Shown piece after piece: positions 7,636 through 18,518 of a DNA stretch of 64,000 nucleotides. Numbering within the stretch: position 1 is the first letter of the stretch; each line of letters starts with the position of its first letter. A model generated the notes under the pieces. That model did not search any database. It was not told the DNA's origin and saw only the letters and a list, made by a program, of their open reading frames with translations. A program made the position numbers and the translations under genes. Origin of the DNA: Variovorax paradoxus (GTDB lineage: Bacteria > Pseudomonadota > Gammaproteobacteria > Burkholderiales > Burkholderiaceae_C); contig NZ_JXQQ01000052.1 in assembly GCF_000834655.1 (NCBI RefSeq), positions 1 to 64,000 on the forward strand. Direction: 5' to 3'.

Positions 7636-9549
7636 ATGAGCCGCTATGAAGAGTTCTATCGCCAGTCCGTCGACGCGCCCGAGGCCTTCTGGGCCGAGCA
7701 GGCCCGGCTGATCGACTGGCATACCCCCGCCACGCAGATCCTCGACGCCAGCCAGCCGCCGTTCGCGCGCTGGTTCGTCGGAGGCACAACCAACCTGTGC
7801 CACAACGCGGTCGACCGCCACCTGGCCGCGCGCGGCGATCAGCCCGCGCTGATCTTCGTGTCCACGGAAACCGGCGTCGAGAAGAGCTACAGCTTCCGCG
7901 AACTGCACGCCGAGGTGCAGCGCACCGCCGCCAGCCTGATCGAGCTGGGCGTGGGCAAGGGCGATCGCGTGCTGATCTACATGCCGATGATTGCCGAGGC
8001 TGCCTTCGCGATGCTGGCGTGCGCCCGCATCGGCGCGATCCACTGCGTTGTGTTCGGCGGTTTCGCGAGCGGCTCGCTGGCGACGCGCATCGAGGATGCC
8101 GAGCCCAAAGTCGTCGTGAGCGCCGATGCGGGTTCGCGCGGCGGCAAGGTCATCGCGTACAAGCCGCTGCTCGACGAGGCGATCCGACTGTCCAGGTACA
8201 AGCCGTCGGCGGTGCTGCTGACGGACCGCGGCCTCGCGCCCATGGACATGATCGCCGGCCGCGATCACCTGGCCACCGAACTGCGCCAGAAGCACATCGA
8301 TGCACAAGTGCCCTGCACCTGGCTCGCCTCGACCGACATCAGCTACACCATCTACACGAGTGGCACCACCGGCAAGCCCAAGGGCGTGCAGCGCGACGTG
8401 GGCGGCTACGCCGTGGCGCTGGCCGCGAGCATGAAGCACATCTTCGACGGCCGGCCCGGCGAAACGTACTTCTCGACCAGCGACATCGGCTGGGTCGTGG
8501 GCCACAGCTACATCGTTTATGGCCCGCTCATCGCCGGCATGGCGACGATCATGTACGAGGGCCTGCCGACCCAGGGCATCGACCGGCAGCCCGACGGCGG
8601 CATCTGGTGGCGCCTCGTCGAAAAGTACAAGGTGACGGTAATGTTCAGCGCGCCAACCGCGGTGCGCGTGCTCAAGAAGCAGGACCCGGCGCTGCTCAAG
8701 AAATACGACCTCTCGACCCTGCGCGCGCTGTTCCTGGCGGGCGAGCCGCTGGACGAGCCGACCGCGCGCTGGATCAGCGAGGGCCTGGGCGTGCCGATCA
8801 TTGACAACTACTGGCAGACCGAATCGGGCTGGCCGATGATCACCATTGCCAACGGCGTGGAGCCAAAGCCGAGCAAGTTCGGCAGCCCGGGCATTCCGAT
8901 GTACGGCTACCGCATCAAGATCCTGCATGAATCGACCGGCGAGGAACTCACGGCACCGAACGAGAAGGGCGTTGTGGTGGTCGAAGGACCGACGCCGCCG
9001 GGTTTCATGCAGACCGTGTGGAAAGACGACGCGCGCTTCGTCAATACCTACTGGAAGAGCGTGCCCGGCAAGATGGTCTATTCGACCTTCGATTGGGGCA
9101 TCCGCGACGCGGACGGCTACTTCTACATCCTGGGCCGCACCGACGACGTGATCAACGTCGCAGGCCATCGGCTCGGCACGCGAGAGATCGAGGAGAGCAT
9201 CTCGGGCCACGCCAACGTGGCCGAGGTCGCGGTGGTCGGCGTGGCCGACGCGCTGAAGGGCCAGGTGGCGATGGCTTTCGTCGTTCCGAAGGACGGCCGC
9301 GCCGTTACCGACGCCGACGCGGCGCTGAAGCTCGAGGGCGAGATCATGAAAGTGGTGGCCGACCAGCTCGGGGCCCTTGCGCGGCCCGCGCGCGTGCGCT
9401 TCGTCTCGGGCCTGCCCAAGACCCGCAGCGGCAAATTGCTGCGCCGCGCCATCCAGGCCGTGTGCGAGCGGCGCGACCCGGGCGACCTGACGACCATCGA
9501 CGACCCGGCCACGCTGCAGCAGATCAAACTGTTACTCGACCAAGGCTGA
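7636..9549 (+). CDS. prpE: Propionate--CoA ligase / acetyl-CoA synthetase-like
   Basis: The 637-residue AMP-forming ligase matches the length and motifs of PrpE. It has an N-terminal ACAS domain (YEEFYRQSVDAPEAFW), the P-loop YTSGTTGKPKG near residue 240, the adenylate motif DNYWQTESGWP and the catalytic lysine in LPKTRSGKLLRR (Lys600). PrpE converts propionate, ATP and CoA to propionyl-CoA, feeding the methylcitrate cycle; some members prefer acetate or acrylate. An AGGAGA ribosome site precedes the ATG. A 10-bp palindrome CATAATTATG (7571-7580) lies in the leader. No other prp genes are adjacent, so it stands apart from a methylcitrate operon. Confidence 0.9.
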   Translation: MSRYEEFYRQSVDAPEAFWAEQARLIDWHTPATQILDASQPPFARWFVGGTTNLCHNAVDRHLAARGDQPALIFVSTETGVEKSYSFRELHAEVQRTAASLIELGVGKGDRVLIYMPMIAEAAFAMLACARIGAIHCVVFGGFASGSLATRIEDAEPKVVVSADAGSRGGKVIAYKPLLDEAIRLSRYKPSAVLLTDRGLAPMDMIAGRDHLATELRQKHIDAQVPCTWLASTDISYTIYTSGTTGKPKGVQRDVGGYAVALAASMKHIFDGRPGETYFSTSDIGWVVGHSYIVYGPLIAGMATIMYEGLPTQGIDRQPDGGIWWRLVEKYKVTVMFSAPTAVRVLKKQDPALLKKYDLSTLRALFLAGEPLDEPTARWISEGLGVPIIDNYWQTESGWPMITIANGVEPKPSKFGSPGIPMYGYRIKILHESTGEELTAPNEKGVVVVEGPTPPGFMQTVWKDDARFVNTYWKSVPGKMVYSTFDWGIRDADGYFYILGRTDDVINVAGHRLGTREIEESISGHANVAEVAVVGVADALKGQVAMAFVVPKDGRAVTDADAALKLEGEIMKVVADQLGALARPARVRFVSGLPKTRSGKLLRRAIQAVCERRDPGDLTTIDDPATLQQIKLLLDQG

Positions 9550-9561
9550 GATCCCTCCAAT

Positions 9562-9580
9562 GGGGGTTGCAGACCCCCTT
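9562..9580 (+). terminator. Possible terminator after prpE
   Basis: GGGGGT-TGCAG-ACCCCC forms a perfect 6-bp stem 12 bases after the prpE stop, followed by only two T residues. A TTGACG hexamer (9596-9601) just downstream could be part of the sucA promoter, although no good -10 element follows at the right distance. Confidence 0.4.
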
Positions 9581-9696
9581 GGCGCCGTCATATGGTTGAC
9601 GTGGCACAATGCCAAGGTACTCAGGCCCTTCCCCAGCCACAGTCGCATCCGCCAATCGGTTCAGCCGTGTCGCGGAAGGTTTCTTAACCAGCTAGT

Positions 9697-9713
9697 GCTT
9701 CCTTCAGGGAAGC
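9697..9713 (+). promoter_or_regulatory. Leader hairpin immediately upstream of sucA
   Basis: GCTTCC-TTCAG-GGAAGC is a perfect 6-bp stem with a 5-nt loop, ending 15 bases before the sucA start codon. It could modulate ribosome access or mRNA stability. Seen in sequence only; function unknown. Confidence 0.35.
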
Positions 9714-9728
9714 GAAGGTCAGCGGATC

Positions 9729-12605
9729 ATGAGCGATTCCTCTACGCCCACGGCGTACACCGCCTATCAAGGCAACACCTACCTCTTCGGCGGCAATGCG
9801 CCCTATGTCGAAGAGATGTACGAAAACTACCTCTCCAACCCCGGCAGCGTTCCCGACAACTGGCGTTCGTACTTCGACGCCCTGCAGAACGTTCCCGCGG
9901 CCGACGGCACCAACACTCGCGACGTGCCGCACCTGCCGGTCATCAATGCTTTCGCCGAACGCGCGAAGCAGGGCACGACCAAGGTCGTGCAGGCAAGCGG
10001 CGCCGACTCCGAGCTCGGCCGCAAGCGCACCGCCGTCCAGCAGCTGATTGCCGCCTACCGCAATGTCGGCGCTCGCTGGGCCGACCTCGACCCGCTCAAG
10101 CGCGCCGAGCGTCCCGCCATTCCGGAACTCGAGCCCTCGTTCTACGGCTTTGCCGACGCCGACCTCGAAACGGTGTTCAACACCAGCAACACATTCTTCG
10201 GCAAGGACACCATGTCCTTGCGCGACCTGCTCAACGCATTGCGCGAAACGTACTGCGGCACGATGGGTGCCGAGTACATGTACACCACCGACCAGAACCA
10301 CAAGCGCTGGTGGCAGCAGAAGCTCGAGAGCGCACGCACCAACCCGAAGCTGAGCGCCGAGCAGAAGAAGCACGTGCTCAACCGCCTGACCGCGGCCGAA
10401 GGCCTCGAGCGTTTCCTGCACACCAAGTACGTCGGCCAGAAGCGCTTCTCGCTCGAAGGCGGCGAAAGCTTCATCGTCTCGATGGACGAGCTGATCAACC
10501 AGGCAGGCGCCAAGGGCGTGCAGGAAATCGTGATCGGCATGGCCCACCGCGGCCGCCTGAACGTGCTGGTCAACTCGCTCGGCAAGATGCCGGCCGACCT
10601 GTTCGCCGAGTTCGACCACACCGCGCCTGAAGACCTGCCCAGCGGCGACGTCAAGTACCACCAGGGCTTCAGCTCGGACGTGACCACCCCCGGCGGCCCG
10701 GTGCACCTGAGCCTCGCGTTCAACCCCTCGCACCTTGAAATCGTGAACCCCGTGGTCGAAGGCTCCGTGCGTGCCCGCATGGACCGCCGCGCCGACCCGC
10801 TGGGCAAGCAGGTGCTGCCCGTGATCGTGCACGGCGACGCCGCCTTCGCAGGCCAGGGCGTCGTGATGGAAACGCTGGCGCTGGCCGAAACCCGTGGCTA
10901 CTCCACCGGCGGCACGGTGCACATCGTCATCAACAACCAGATCGGCTTCACCACCAGCGACCCGCGCGACAGCCGCTCGACGCTGTATTGCACCGACATC
11001 GTCAAGATGGTCGATGCACCCGTGCTGCACGTGAACGGCGACGATCCCGAAGCCGTGGTGCTCGCCACCCAGCTCGCGCTGGAGTTCCGCATGGAATTCC
11101 AGAAGGACGTGGTCGTGGACATCATCTGCTTCCGGAAGCTCGGCCACAACGAGCAGGACACGCCCTCGCTCACGCAGCCGCTCATGTACAAGAAGATCGC
11201 CCAGCACCCCGGCACGCGCAAGCTGTACGCCGACAAGCTGGCCGCTCAAGGCCTGGGCGACACGCTCGGCGACGACATGGTCAAGGCGCAGCGCGCGGCC
11301 TTCGACGAAGGCAAGAACACCGTCGACCCCGTGCTCACCAACTTCAAGAGCAAGTACGCCGTCGACTGGAGCCCGTACCTCAACAAGAAGTGGACCGACG
11401 CCGGCGACACCGCCATCCCGTCGTCCGAGTGGAAGCGCCTGGCCGAGAAGATCACCACGGTGCCGCAAGGCTTCACGGTGCACCCGCTCGTCAAGAAGGT
11501 GCTGGACGACCGCGCCGCCATGGGCCGCGGCGACGTGAACGTCGACTGGGGCATGGGCGAGCACATGGCTTTCGCCTCGCTGGTGGCCAGCGGCTACCCG
11601 GTGCGCCTGTCGGGCGAAGACTCGGGCCGCGGCACGTTCACGCACCGCCATGCCGTGCTGCACGACCAGAACCGCGAGAAGTTCGACGAAGGCACCTACA
11701 CGCCGCTGCAGAACGTGGCTGAAAACCAGGCACCGTTCGTCGTCATCGACTCGATCCTGTCGGAAGAAGCCGTGCTCGCGTTTGAATACGGCTACGCGTC
11801 CAACGACCCGAACACGCTCGTCATCTGGGAAGCCCAGTTCGGCGACTTCGTGAACGGCGCGCAAGTGGTGATCGACCAGTTCATCGCCTCGGGCGAAGTG
11901 AAGTGGGGCCGCGTCAACGGCCTCACGATGATGCTGCCGCACGGCTACGAAGGCCAGGGCCCCGAGCACAGCTCGGCACGCCTGGAGCGCTTCATGCAGC
12001 TGAGCGCCGACACCAACATGCAGGTGGTGCAGCCCACCACGGCCAGCCAGATCTTCCACGTGCTGCGCCGCCAGATGGTGCGCAACCTGCGCAAGCCCCT
12101 GATCATCATGACGCCCAAGTCGCTGCTGCGGAACAAGGACGCGACCTCGCCGCTGTCCGAGTTCACCAAGGGCAGCTTCCAGACCGTCATTCCCGACAGC
12201 AAGGGCCTGAAGGCCGAGAAGGTCAAGCGCCTGATCGCCTGCTCGGGCAAGGTCTACTACGACCTGGCCAAGAAGCGCGAGGAGCAGGGCAACGACGACG
12301 TGGCGATCATCCGCGTCGAGCAGCTCTATCCGTTCCCGCACAAGGCATTCGCTGCAGAGATCAAGAAGTACCCGAACCTCTCGGACGTGGTGTGGTGCCA
12401 GGACGAGCCGCAGAACCAGGGCGCTTGGTTCTTCGTGCAGCACTACATCCACGAAAACATGCAGGACGGCCAGAAGCTGGGCTACTCCGGCCGCGCCGCT
12501 TCGGCATCGCCGGCGGTGGGGTACTCGCACCTGCACCAGGAACAGCAGAAGGCGCTCGTCGATGGCGCATTTGGCAAGCTCAAGGGCTTCGTGCTGACCA
12601 AGTAA
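9729..12605 (+). CDS. sucA: 2-oxoglutarate dehydrogenase E1 component
   Basis: The 958-residue thiamine-diphosphate enzyme decarboxylates 2-oxoglutarate and succinylates lipoyl-E2 in the TCA cycle. The N-terminal E2/E3-binding segment (YLFGGNAPYVEEMYENYL...NWRSYF) is typical. The ThDP/Mg motif runs from GDAAFAGQGVVMET (about residue 368) to INNQIGF, and the pyrimidine-binding half contains HGYEGQGPEHSSARLERF. Length fits the family. It heads the operon sucA-sucB-elaA-like-lpd with a 54-base gap to sucB. The leader (9550-9728) contains two hairpins and no other gene. Confidence 0.97.
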   Translation: MSDSSTPTAYTAYQGNTYLFGGNAPYVEEMYENYLSNPGSVPDNWRSYFDALQNVPAADGTNTRDVPHLPVINAFAERAKQGTTKVVQASGADSELGRKRTAVQQLIAAYRNVGARWADLDPLKRAERPAIPELEPSFYGFADADLETVFNTSNTFFGKDTMSLRDLLNALRETYCGTMGAEYMYTTDQNHKRWWQQKLESARTNPKLSAEQKKHVLNRLTAAEGLERFLHTKYVGQKRFSLEGGESFIVSMDELINQAGAKGVQEIVIGMAHRGRLNVLVNSLGKMPADLFAEFDHTAPEDLPSGDVKYHQGFSSDVTTPGGPVHLSLAFNPSHLEIVNPVVEGSVRARMDRRADPLGKQVLPVIVHGDAAFAGQGVVMETLALAETRGYSTGGTVHIVINNQIGFTTSDPRDSRSTLYCTDIVKMVDAPVLHVNGDDPEAVVLATQLALEFRMEFQKDVVVDIICFRKLGHNEQDTPSLTQPLMYKKIAQHPGTRKLYADKLAAQGLGDTLGDDMVKAQRAAFDEGKNTVDPVLTNFKSKYAVDWSPYLNKKWTDAGDTAIPSSEWKRLAEKITTVPQGFTVHPLVKKVLDDRAAMGRGDVNVDWGMGEHMAFASLVASGYPVRLSGEDSGRGTFTHRHAVLHDQNREKFDEGTYTPLQNVAENQAPFVVIDSILSEEAVLAFEYGYASNDPNTLVIWEAQFGDFVNGAQVVIDQFIASGEVKWGRVNGLTMMLPHGYEGQGPEHSSARLERFMQLSADTNMQVVQPTTASQIFHVLRRQMVRNLRKPLIIMTPKSLLRNKDATSPLSEFTKGSFQTVIPDSKGLKAEKVKRLIACSGKVYYDLAKKREEQGNDDVAIIRVEQLYPFPHKAFAAEIKKYPNLSDVVWCQDEPQNQGAWFFVQHYIHENMQDGQKLGYSGRAASASPAVGYSHLHQEQQKALVDGAFGKLKGFVLTK

Positions 12606-12659
12606 TCCAGGCCTCTTTTCACACGAACACCCTCAAGAAAAACACGGAGCAATCTCCAA

Positions 12660-13928
12660 ATGTCTATCGTAGAAGTCAAAGTCCCCCAGCTTTCCGAATC
12701 CGTGGCCGAGGCCACCATGCTCACCTGGAAGAAGAAGGCCGGCGACGCCGTTGCCGTCGATGAAATCCTGATCGAGATCGAGACCGACAAGGTCGTGCTG
12801 GAAGTGCCCGCGCCCTCGGCCGGCGTGCTCGCCGAAATCGTGCAGCCCGATGGCGCCACCGTGGTGGCCGACCAGCTGATCGCCAAGATCGACACCGAAG
12901 GCAAGGCGAGCGCCGCTGCGCCGGCTGCAGCAGCACCCACTGCCGCTGCGCCGGCTGCTGCCGCGCCTGCTCCGGCAGCCGCTGCGGCCGCCACCGGCGG
13001 TTCGAAGTCCGACGTTGCCATGCCCGCCGCTGCCAAGCTGCTGGCCGACAACAACCTGAAGACCGGCGACGTTGCCGGGACCGGCAAGGACGGCCGCGTC
13101 ACCAAGGGCGACGTGCTCGGCGCCGTCGCTTCGGGCGCCAAGCCCGCGGCTGCCGCCATTCCTGCGCCGGCTGCCAAGCCCGCACTGCCGCAGGTCGCGG
13201 CACCGGTCGGTTCGTCCGACCTGGGCGAGCGTCCGGAACAGCGCGTGCCGATGAGCCGCCTGCGCGCCCGCATCGCCGAGCGCCTGATCCAGTCGCAGTC
13301 GACCAACGCGATCCTCACGACCTTCAACGAAGTGAACATGGCGCCCGTCATGGAACTGCGCAAGCGCTTCCAGGACAGCTTCACCAAGGAACACGGCGTG
13401 AAGCTGGGGTTCATGTCCTTCTTCGTGAAGGCTGCGGTGCACGCCCTCAAGAAGTACCCGGTGATCAACGCCTCGGTCGACGGCAACGACATCCTGTACC
13501 ACGGCTACTTCGACATCGGCATCGCCGTGGGTTCGCCGCGCGGCCTGGTGGTGCCGATCCTGCGCAATGCCGACCAGATGAGCTTTGCCGACATCGAGAA
13601 GAAGATCGCCGAGTACGGCAAGAAGGCGCAAGACGGCAAGCTGGGCATCGAGGAGATGACCGGCGGCACGTTCTCGATCTCGAACGGCGGCACCTTCGGC
13701 TCGATGCTCTCGACGCCGATCATCAACCCGCCCCAGTCGGCCATCCTCGGCGTGCACGCCACCAAGGACCGCGCCGTCGTGGAGAACGGCCAGATCGTCA
13801 TCCGCCCGATGAACTACCTGGCCATGAGCTACGACCACCGCATCATCGACGGCCGCGAAGCCGTGCTGGGCCTGGTCGCCATGAAGGAAGCGCTGGAAGA
13901 TCCGTCGCGCCTGTTGTTCGACATCTGA
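12660..13928 (+). CDS. sucB: Dihydrolipoyl succinyltransferase (E2) of 2-oxoglutarate dehydrogenase
   Basis: The 422-residue protein has three parts. First is an N-terminal lipoyl domain with the lipoylated Lys44 in [10 protein letters not shown]. An Ala/Pro linker (about 80-115) leads to a peripheral subunit-binding domain ([20 protein letters not shown], about 122-155). The C-terminal catalytic domain ends with [12 protein letters not shown], whose His (about 393) and Asp are the acyltransferase residues. It forms the E2 core of the complex. The single lipoyl domain and SucB-type N-terminus ([16 protein letters not shown]) separate it from the PDH E2. CACGGAG upstream serves as ribosome site. 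Confidence 0.97.
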   Translation: MSIVEVKVPQLSESVAEATMLTWKKKAGDAVAVDEILIEIETDKVVLEVPAPSAGVLAEIVQPDGATVVADQLIAKIDTEGKASAAAPAAAAPTAAAPAAAAPAPAAAAAATGGSKSDVAMPAAAKLLADNNLKTGDVAGTGKDGRVTKGDVLGAVASGAKPAAAAIPAPAAKPALPQVAAPVGSSDLGERPEQRVPMSRLRARIAERLIQSQSTNAILTTFNEVNMAPVMELRKRFQDSFTKEHGVKLGFMSFFVKAAVHALKKYPVINASVDGNDILYHGYFDIGIAVGSPRGLVVPILRNADQMSFADIEKKIAEYGKKAQDGKLGIEEMTGGTFSISNGGTFGSMLSTPIINPPQSAILGVHATKDRAVVENGQIVIRPMNYLAMSYDHRIIDGREAVLGLVAMKEALEDPSRLLFDI

Positions 13929-13944
13929 CCCACGCGCGCTGCCG

Positions 13945-14406
13945 ATGGAGTGGTATTGCAAGCCTTTCGACGCTTTGACGGCGTCGGAGCTCTACGCGAT
14001 TCTGTCGGCGCGCAGCGAAGTCTTTGTCGTGGAGCAGCGCTGCGTGTACCTCGATCCGGACGGCAAGGACGCGCAGGCCCTCCACCTCTTCGCGGTGGAC
14101 GGCGCAAAGGGCCAGCTGAAGGTAGCAGCGTACATGCGCCTCCTGCCGCCGGGCGTGTCGTACGAGGAAGCCTCGATCGGACGTGTCCTGACGGGCACCG
14201 CGTACCGCGGCCGGGGCATCGGGCAAGAGCTCCTGGGCAAGGGGATCGCGCACGCCGACGGGCTCTGGCCGCATGTCGCGCTCCGGATCGGCGCGCAGGC
14301 GTACCTGCAGAAGTTGTATGAATCGGCGGGCTTTGCCACAGTGGGCGAGCCCTACGACGAAGACGGGATACCGCACATCGAGATGGTGCGGAGCGTTCAT
14401 CACTAA
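13945..14406 (+). CDS. ElaA-like GNAT N-acetyltransferase inside the 2-oxoglutarate dehydrogenase operon
   Basis: This is a 153-residue GNAT protein. Its N-terminus (EWYCKPFDAL, RSEVFVVEQRC-Y-DPDGKD) resembles E. coli ElaA. The acetyl-CoA loop is seen in VLTGTAYRGRGIGQELL (about 75-92) and the fold ends with the QKLYESAGF motif. Acetyl acceptor unknown. It sits 16 bases after sucB and 15 bases before lpd on the same strand, so it is certainly co-transcribed and breaks the usual E2-E3 adjacency. Base composition does not differ from its neighbours. Confidence 0.82.
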   Translation: MEWYCKPFDALTASELYAILSARSEVFVVEQRCVYLDPDGKDAQALHLFAVDGAKGQLKVAAYMRLLPPGVSYEEASIGRVLTGTAYRGRGIGQELLGKGIAHADGLWPHVALRIGAQAYLQKLYESAGFATVGEPYDEDGIPHIEMVRSVHH

Positions 14407-14421
14407 ATTTTCGGAAATCAA

Positions 14422-15849
<1,428 letters not shown>

Positions 15850-15862
15850 TTCGCCGTTTCTC

Positions 15863-16963
15863 TTGACCAGCGTCAAACAGGCCTACGAGGCGGAGCTCGC
15901 CACGCGCGGGTTCCAAAGCGATCCCGCGCAGCTGCGTGCCGTGGAGGCGCTGGATCGGTGCGCGAACGAATGGGCCGAGTACAAGGCCCAGCGTTCGAAT
16001 GCGCTGAAGAAGTTCATCAACCGGCCCGAGCTGCCGCGCGGCGTCTACATGTACGGTGGCGTCGGGCGGGGCAAGAGCTTCCTGATGGACCTGTTCTTCA
16101 ATGCGGTGCCGCTGCGCCGCAAGACGCGGCTGCACTTTCACGAATTCATGCGCGAGGTGCACCGCGAGCTGCGGGAGTTGCAGGGGACGGTCAACCCGCT
16201 CGACGAGCTGGGCCTGCGCATCTCCAAGCGCTACAAGCTCATCTGCTTCGACGAGTTCCACGTGGCGGACATCACCGACGCGATGATTCTTCATCGGTTG
16301 CTGGTGTCGCTGTTCGAGAACGGCGTGGGCTTCGTCACCACCTCCAATTTCAAGCCCGACGACCTGTATCCCGGCGGGCTGCACCGCGACCGCATCCTGC
16401 CTGCGATCGCGCTGCTCAACGAGAAGCTCGAAGTGTTGAGCGTGGACAACGGCACCGACTACCGGCGCCGCACGCTCGAGCAATTGCGCATGTACCTCAC
16501 GCCGAACGACGCTTCGGCCGAGAAGGAAATGCGCAAGGCCTTCGACAAGCTGGCCGAGACGGCCGACGAAAACCCGGTGCTGCACATCGAGTCGCGCGAG
16601 ATCCGCGCGCGGCGCAAGGCCGGCGGCGTGGTCTGGTTCGATTTCAAGACGCTCTGCGGCGGACCGCGCTCGCAGAACGACTACCTGGAAATCGCCAGCC
16701 AGTTCCACACGGTGCTCCTGTCCGACGTGCCGCACATGCCGGTGCGCATGGCTTCGGAAGCACGCCGTTTCACCTGGCTGGTGGATGTCTTGTACGACCG
16801 GCGCGTGAAGCTCATCATGTCGGCCGAGGTTCCGCCCGAGGCGTTGTACACCGAGGGTCCGCTGGCGCACGAGTTTCCGCGCACGGTCTCCCGGCTCACC
16901 GAAATGCAGTCGAGCGAGTTCCTCTCCCTGGAACGCCGCATCGTTGACACCCGACTCACATGA
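15863..16963 (+). CDS. zapE: Cell-division AFG1-family ATPase ZapE
   Basis: The 366-residue AFG1/ZapE P-loop ATPase has Walker A in MYGGVGRGKSF (about residues 62-72) and Walker B in LICFDEFHVADITDAM (about 125-140). The downstream sensor region FVTTSNFKPDDLYPGGLHRD is highly typical. In E. coli ZapE destabilises Z-rings during stress and constriction. The start is a TTG at 15863, because no ATG in frame precedes the conserved N-terminal region; no clear ribosome site is seen, which fits translational coupling to lpd 13 bases upstream. It overlaps the next gene by ATGA. Confidence 0.92.
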   Translation: MTSVKQAYEAELATRGFQSDPAQLRAVEALDRCANEWAEYKAQRSNALKKFINRPELPRGVYMYGGVGRGKSFLMDLFFNAVPLRRKTRLHFHEFMREVHRELRELQGTVNPLDELGLRISKRYKLICFDEFHVADITDAMILHRLLVSLFENGVGFVTTSNFKPDDLYPGGLHRDRILPAIALLNEKLEVLSVDNGTDYRRRTLEQLRMYLTPNDASAEKEMRKAFDKLAETADENPVLHIESREIRARRKAGGVVWFDFKTLCGGPRSQNDYLEIASQFHTVLLSDVPHMPVRMASEARRFTWLVDVLYDRRVKLIMSAEVPPEALYTEGPLAHEFPRTVSRLTEMQSSEFLSLERRIVDTRLT

Positions 16964-17625
16964 AAAAAATCGCCCTTGCCTTGCTGATGACGTTGGCCAG
17001 CCTTCCGCTCTGGGCGCAGTCGAACGCCGCGGCCGGCAACGCGAACCTGGACGCCGAACGCAGCCGGCTGTCCAGCGAGCGCGAAGCGATCGAAGCGCGC
17101 TTCCTGCAGGAGCGCACGGCCTGCTACGCGAAGTTCGCGGTCGAGGACTGCCTGCGCGAGAGCCGCACCCGCCGGCGCAAGGAGCTCGACAGCATCAAGC
17201 GCCAGGAAACGGCGATCAACGACATTCAGCGGCAGCGCGCTGGTGCCGCGGAGCTGCAGAAGCTCGACCAGAAGGCCGCAACGCAGCGCCCGGCGGACAC
17301 CGCCGAAAAGAAAGAGCAGTCGCAGCAGGGCCAGAAAGACCGCGAGCAGCGCGCAACCGACCATGCGGCCAGCCGCGCCGCCACGGCCGCCGAAGCCGCC
17401 GAGCGCCAGCGGCAGTTCGACAGCAAGCAGAAGGCGCACGCCGACGCCGAGGCCAAGGCCGCGCAACGCCGGGCCGAGGCACCGACCGCCGCCGCGCAGT
17501 TCGCCGACAAGCAGAAGAAGGCCGAAGAACACCGGGCGAGCCGCGAGCGGCAGAACGCCAACCGCACCAAGCCGCGCGGCGCGCCGCTGCCGCCGGCTGC
17601 CGCCGCATCAGCGCCAGCGCGTTGA
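16960..17625 (+). CDS. Secreted Ala/Lys/Gln-rich coiled-coil protein of unknown function
   Basis: The 221-residue protein has a signal peptide (MKKIALALLMTLASLPLWAQ). A strongly charged helical region follows (about 25-190) with long runs of Ala, Lys, Arg, Gln and Glu that predict coiled coil. One conserved-looking element has two cysteines: CYAKFAVEDCLRESR (about residues 50-65), which could form a disulfide in the periplasm. The C-terminus is Pro/Ala rich. Its ATG overlaps the zapE stop codon, so the two are translationally coupled. I recognise it as a type common in Burkholderiales but know no function. Confidence 0.75.
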   Translation: MKKIALALLMTLASLPLWAQSNAAAGNANLDAERSRLSSEREAIEARFLQERTACYAKFAVEDCLRESRTRRRKELDSIKRQETAINDIQRQRAGAAELQKLDQKAATQRPADTAEKKEQSQQGQKDREQRATDHAASRAATAAEAAERQRQFDSKQKAHADAEAKAAQRRAEAPTAAAQFADKQKKAEEHRASRERQNANRTKPRGAPLPPAAAASAPAR

Positions 17626-17657
17626 GCATCGGCGCCGAAGCGCCGCGGGCTCGCCGA

Positions 17658-18446
17658 TCAGGCCGTGGCGGTGGCCGCCGCGGCTTCTGGCAGCGGGTCG
17701 AGCTTGAGCACGGCGATCGAGATGTTGTCGCCTGTGCCGCGGGCCCGGCGACGCGCTTCGCCCACCAGGATCTCGACTGCGTCGCGCGGCGGCTGCGCAT
17801 ACAGCACGCTCGCCAGTTCCGCGGGGCTGAAGTAGTGCCAGAGCCCGTCGCTGCACGCCATCAGCAGGTCGCCCGTCTGCATCTTCGGGATGTAGTGCGG
17901 GTCGATGGGCGGCGGCGTCGTGGCCATGCCGAGGCACCCGAGCAGGATGTTGCCCTGCGGATGCACGTTGGCCTCGGCCTCGCTGATCTGGCCGCGGTCG
18001 ATCAGCGCCTGCACGTACGAATGGTCGCGCGTGCGCTTGATCAGTTGCCCGTCGTGAAAGTGATAGATGCGGGAGTCACCCGCGTGGATCCAGGCGCAGT
18101 CGCCCTTCGGGGTCATGAGGAACGCCGCCAGCGTGCTGTGCGGCTCCTGCTCGCTCGAGATCGCCGTGAGCTTGATGACCGTGTGCGCATCGTCGAGCAG
18201 CTGGCGAAGCACGGCCTCGGGGTCGTCGCGGTCGGGGTGGTAGCGGGTGAAGAGCTGGCGGGCCGTCATGAGCACCTGGTCGGAGGCCTTGCGGCCACCG
18301 CTGCGGCCACCCATGCCATCGGCGATGACGCCCAGGACACAGCCCGGCGTGCGCGGATGGCTCATCATCAACACCTGGTCCTGTTGATAGGGGCGGTCTC
18401 CCTTGTGGAGGCCGGTGGCGGCGGCAAGTCGAAAGCCTTGGGTCAT
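17658..18446 (-). CDS. PP2C-type serine/threonine phosphatase
   Basis: The 262-residue protein is a single cytoplasmic PP2C (PPM) domain. Metal-binding motifs are in order: GVIADGMGGRSGG (Asp near residue 45), WIHAGDSRIYHF, LLMACSDGLWHY and the terminal GTGDNISIAVL. Bacterial members dephosphorylate Ser/Thr kinase targets. The ATG at 18446 is chosen because the domain starts directly after it (GFRLAAATGLHKGDRPYQQD) and the open frame further upstream has no homology. No Ser/Thr kinase gene is adjacent, so the partner is encoded elsewhere. It converges with the coiled-coil gene; a GC-rich inverted repeat (17629-17661) lies between them. Confidence 0.88.
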   Translation of the reverse strand: MTQGFRLAAATGLHKGDRPYQQDQVLMMSHPRTPGCVLGVIADGMGGRSGGRKASDQVLMTARQLFTRYHPDRDDPEAVLRQLLDDAHTVIKLTAISSEQEPHSTLAAFLMTPKGDCAWIHAGDSRIYHFHDGQLIKRTRDHSYVQALIDRGQISEAEANVHPQGNILLGCLGMATTPPPIDPHYIPKMQTGDLLMACSDGLWHYFSPAELASVLYAQPPRDAVEILVGEARRRARGTGDNISIAVLKLDPLPEAAAATATA

Positions 18447-18518
18447 GAGCACATGTGCGCCAAGGGCGCGCTTCCTGTCTTCTCGTAAATTCGTATCAGG
18501 ACGTATTATCGAACGAAC

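Noticed and set aside
9684-12536. Minus-strand open frame of 950 codons opposite sucA
   Set aside because: Its composition (Val/His/Ala/Arg rich, no motifs) is that of an antisense shadow of a highly biased coding gene; sucA is unambiguous on the plus strand.
17629-17661. Terminator between the coiled-coil gene and the phosphatase gene
   Set aside because: ATCGGCG/CGCCGAT arms exist but the loop is long, no T tract follows and the second arm enters the phosphatase gene; too weak to call.
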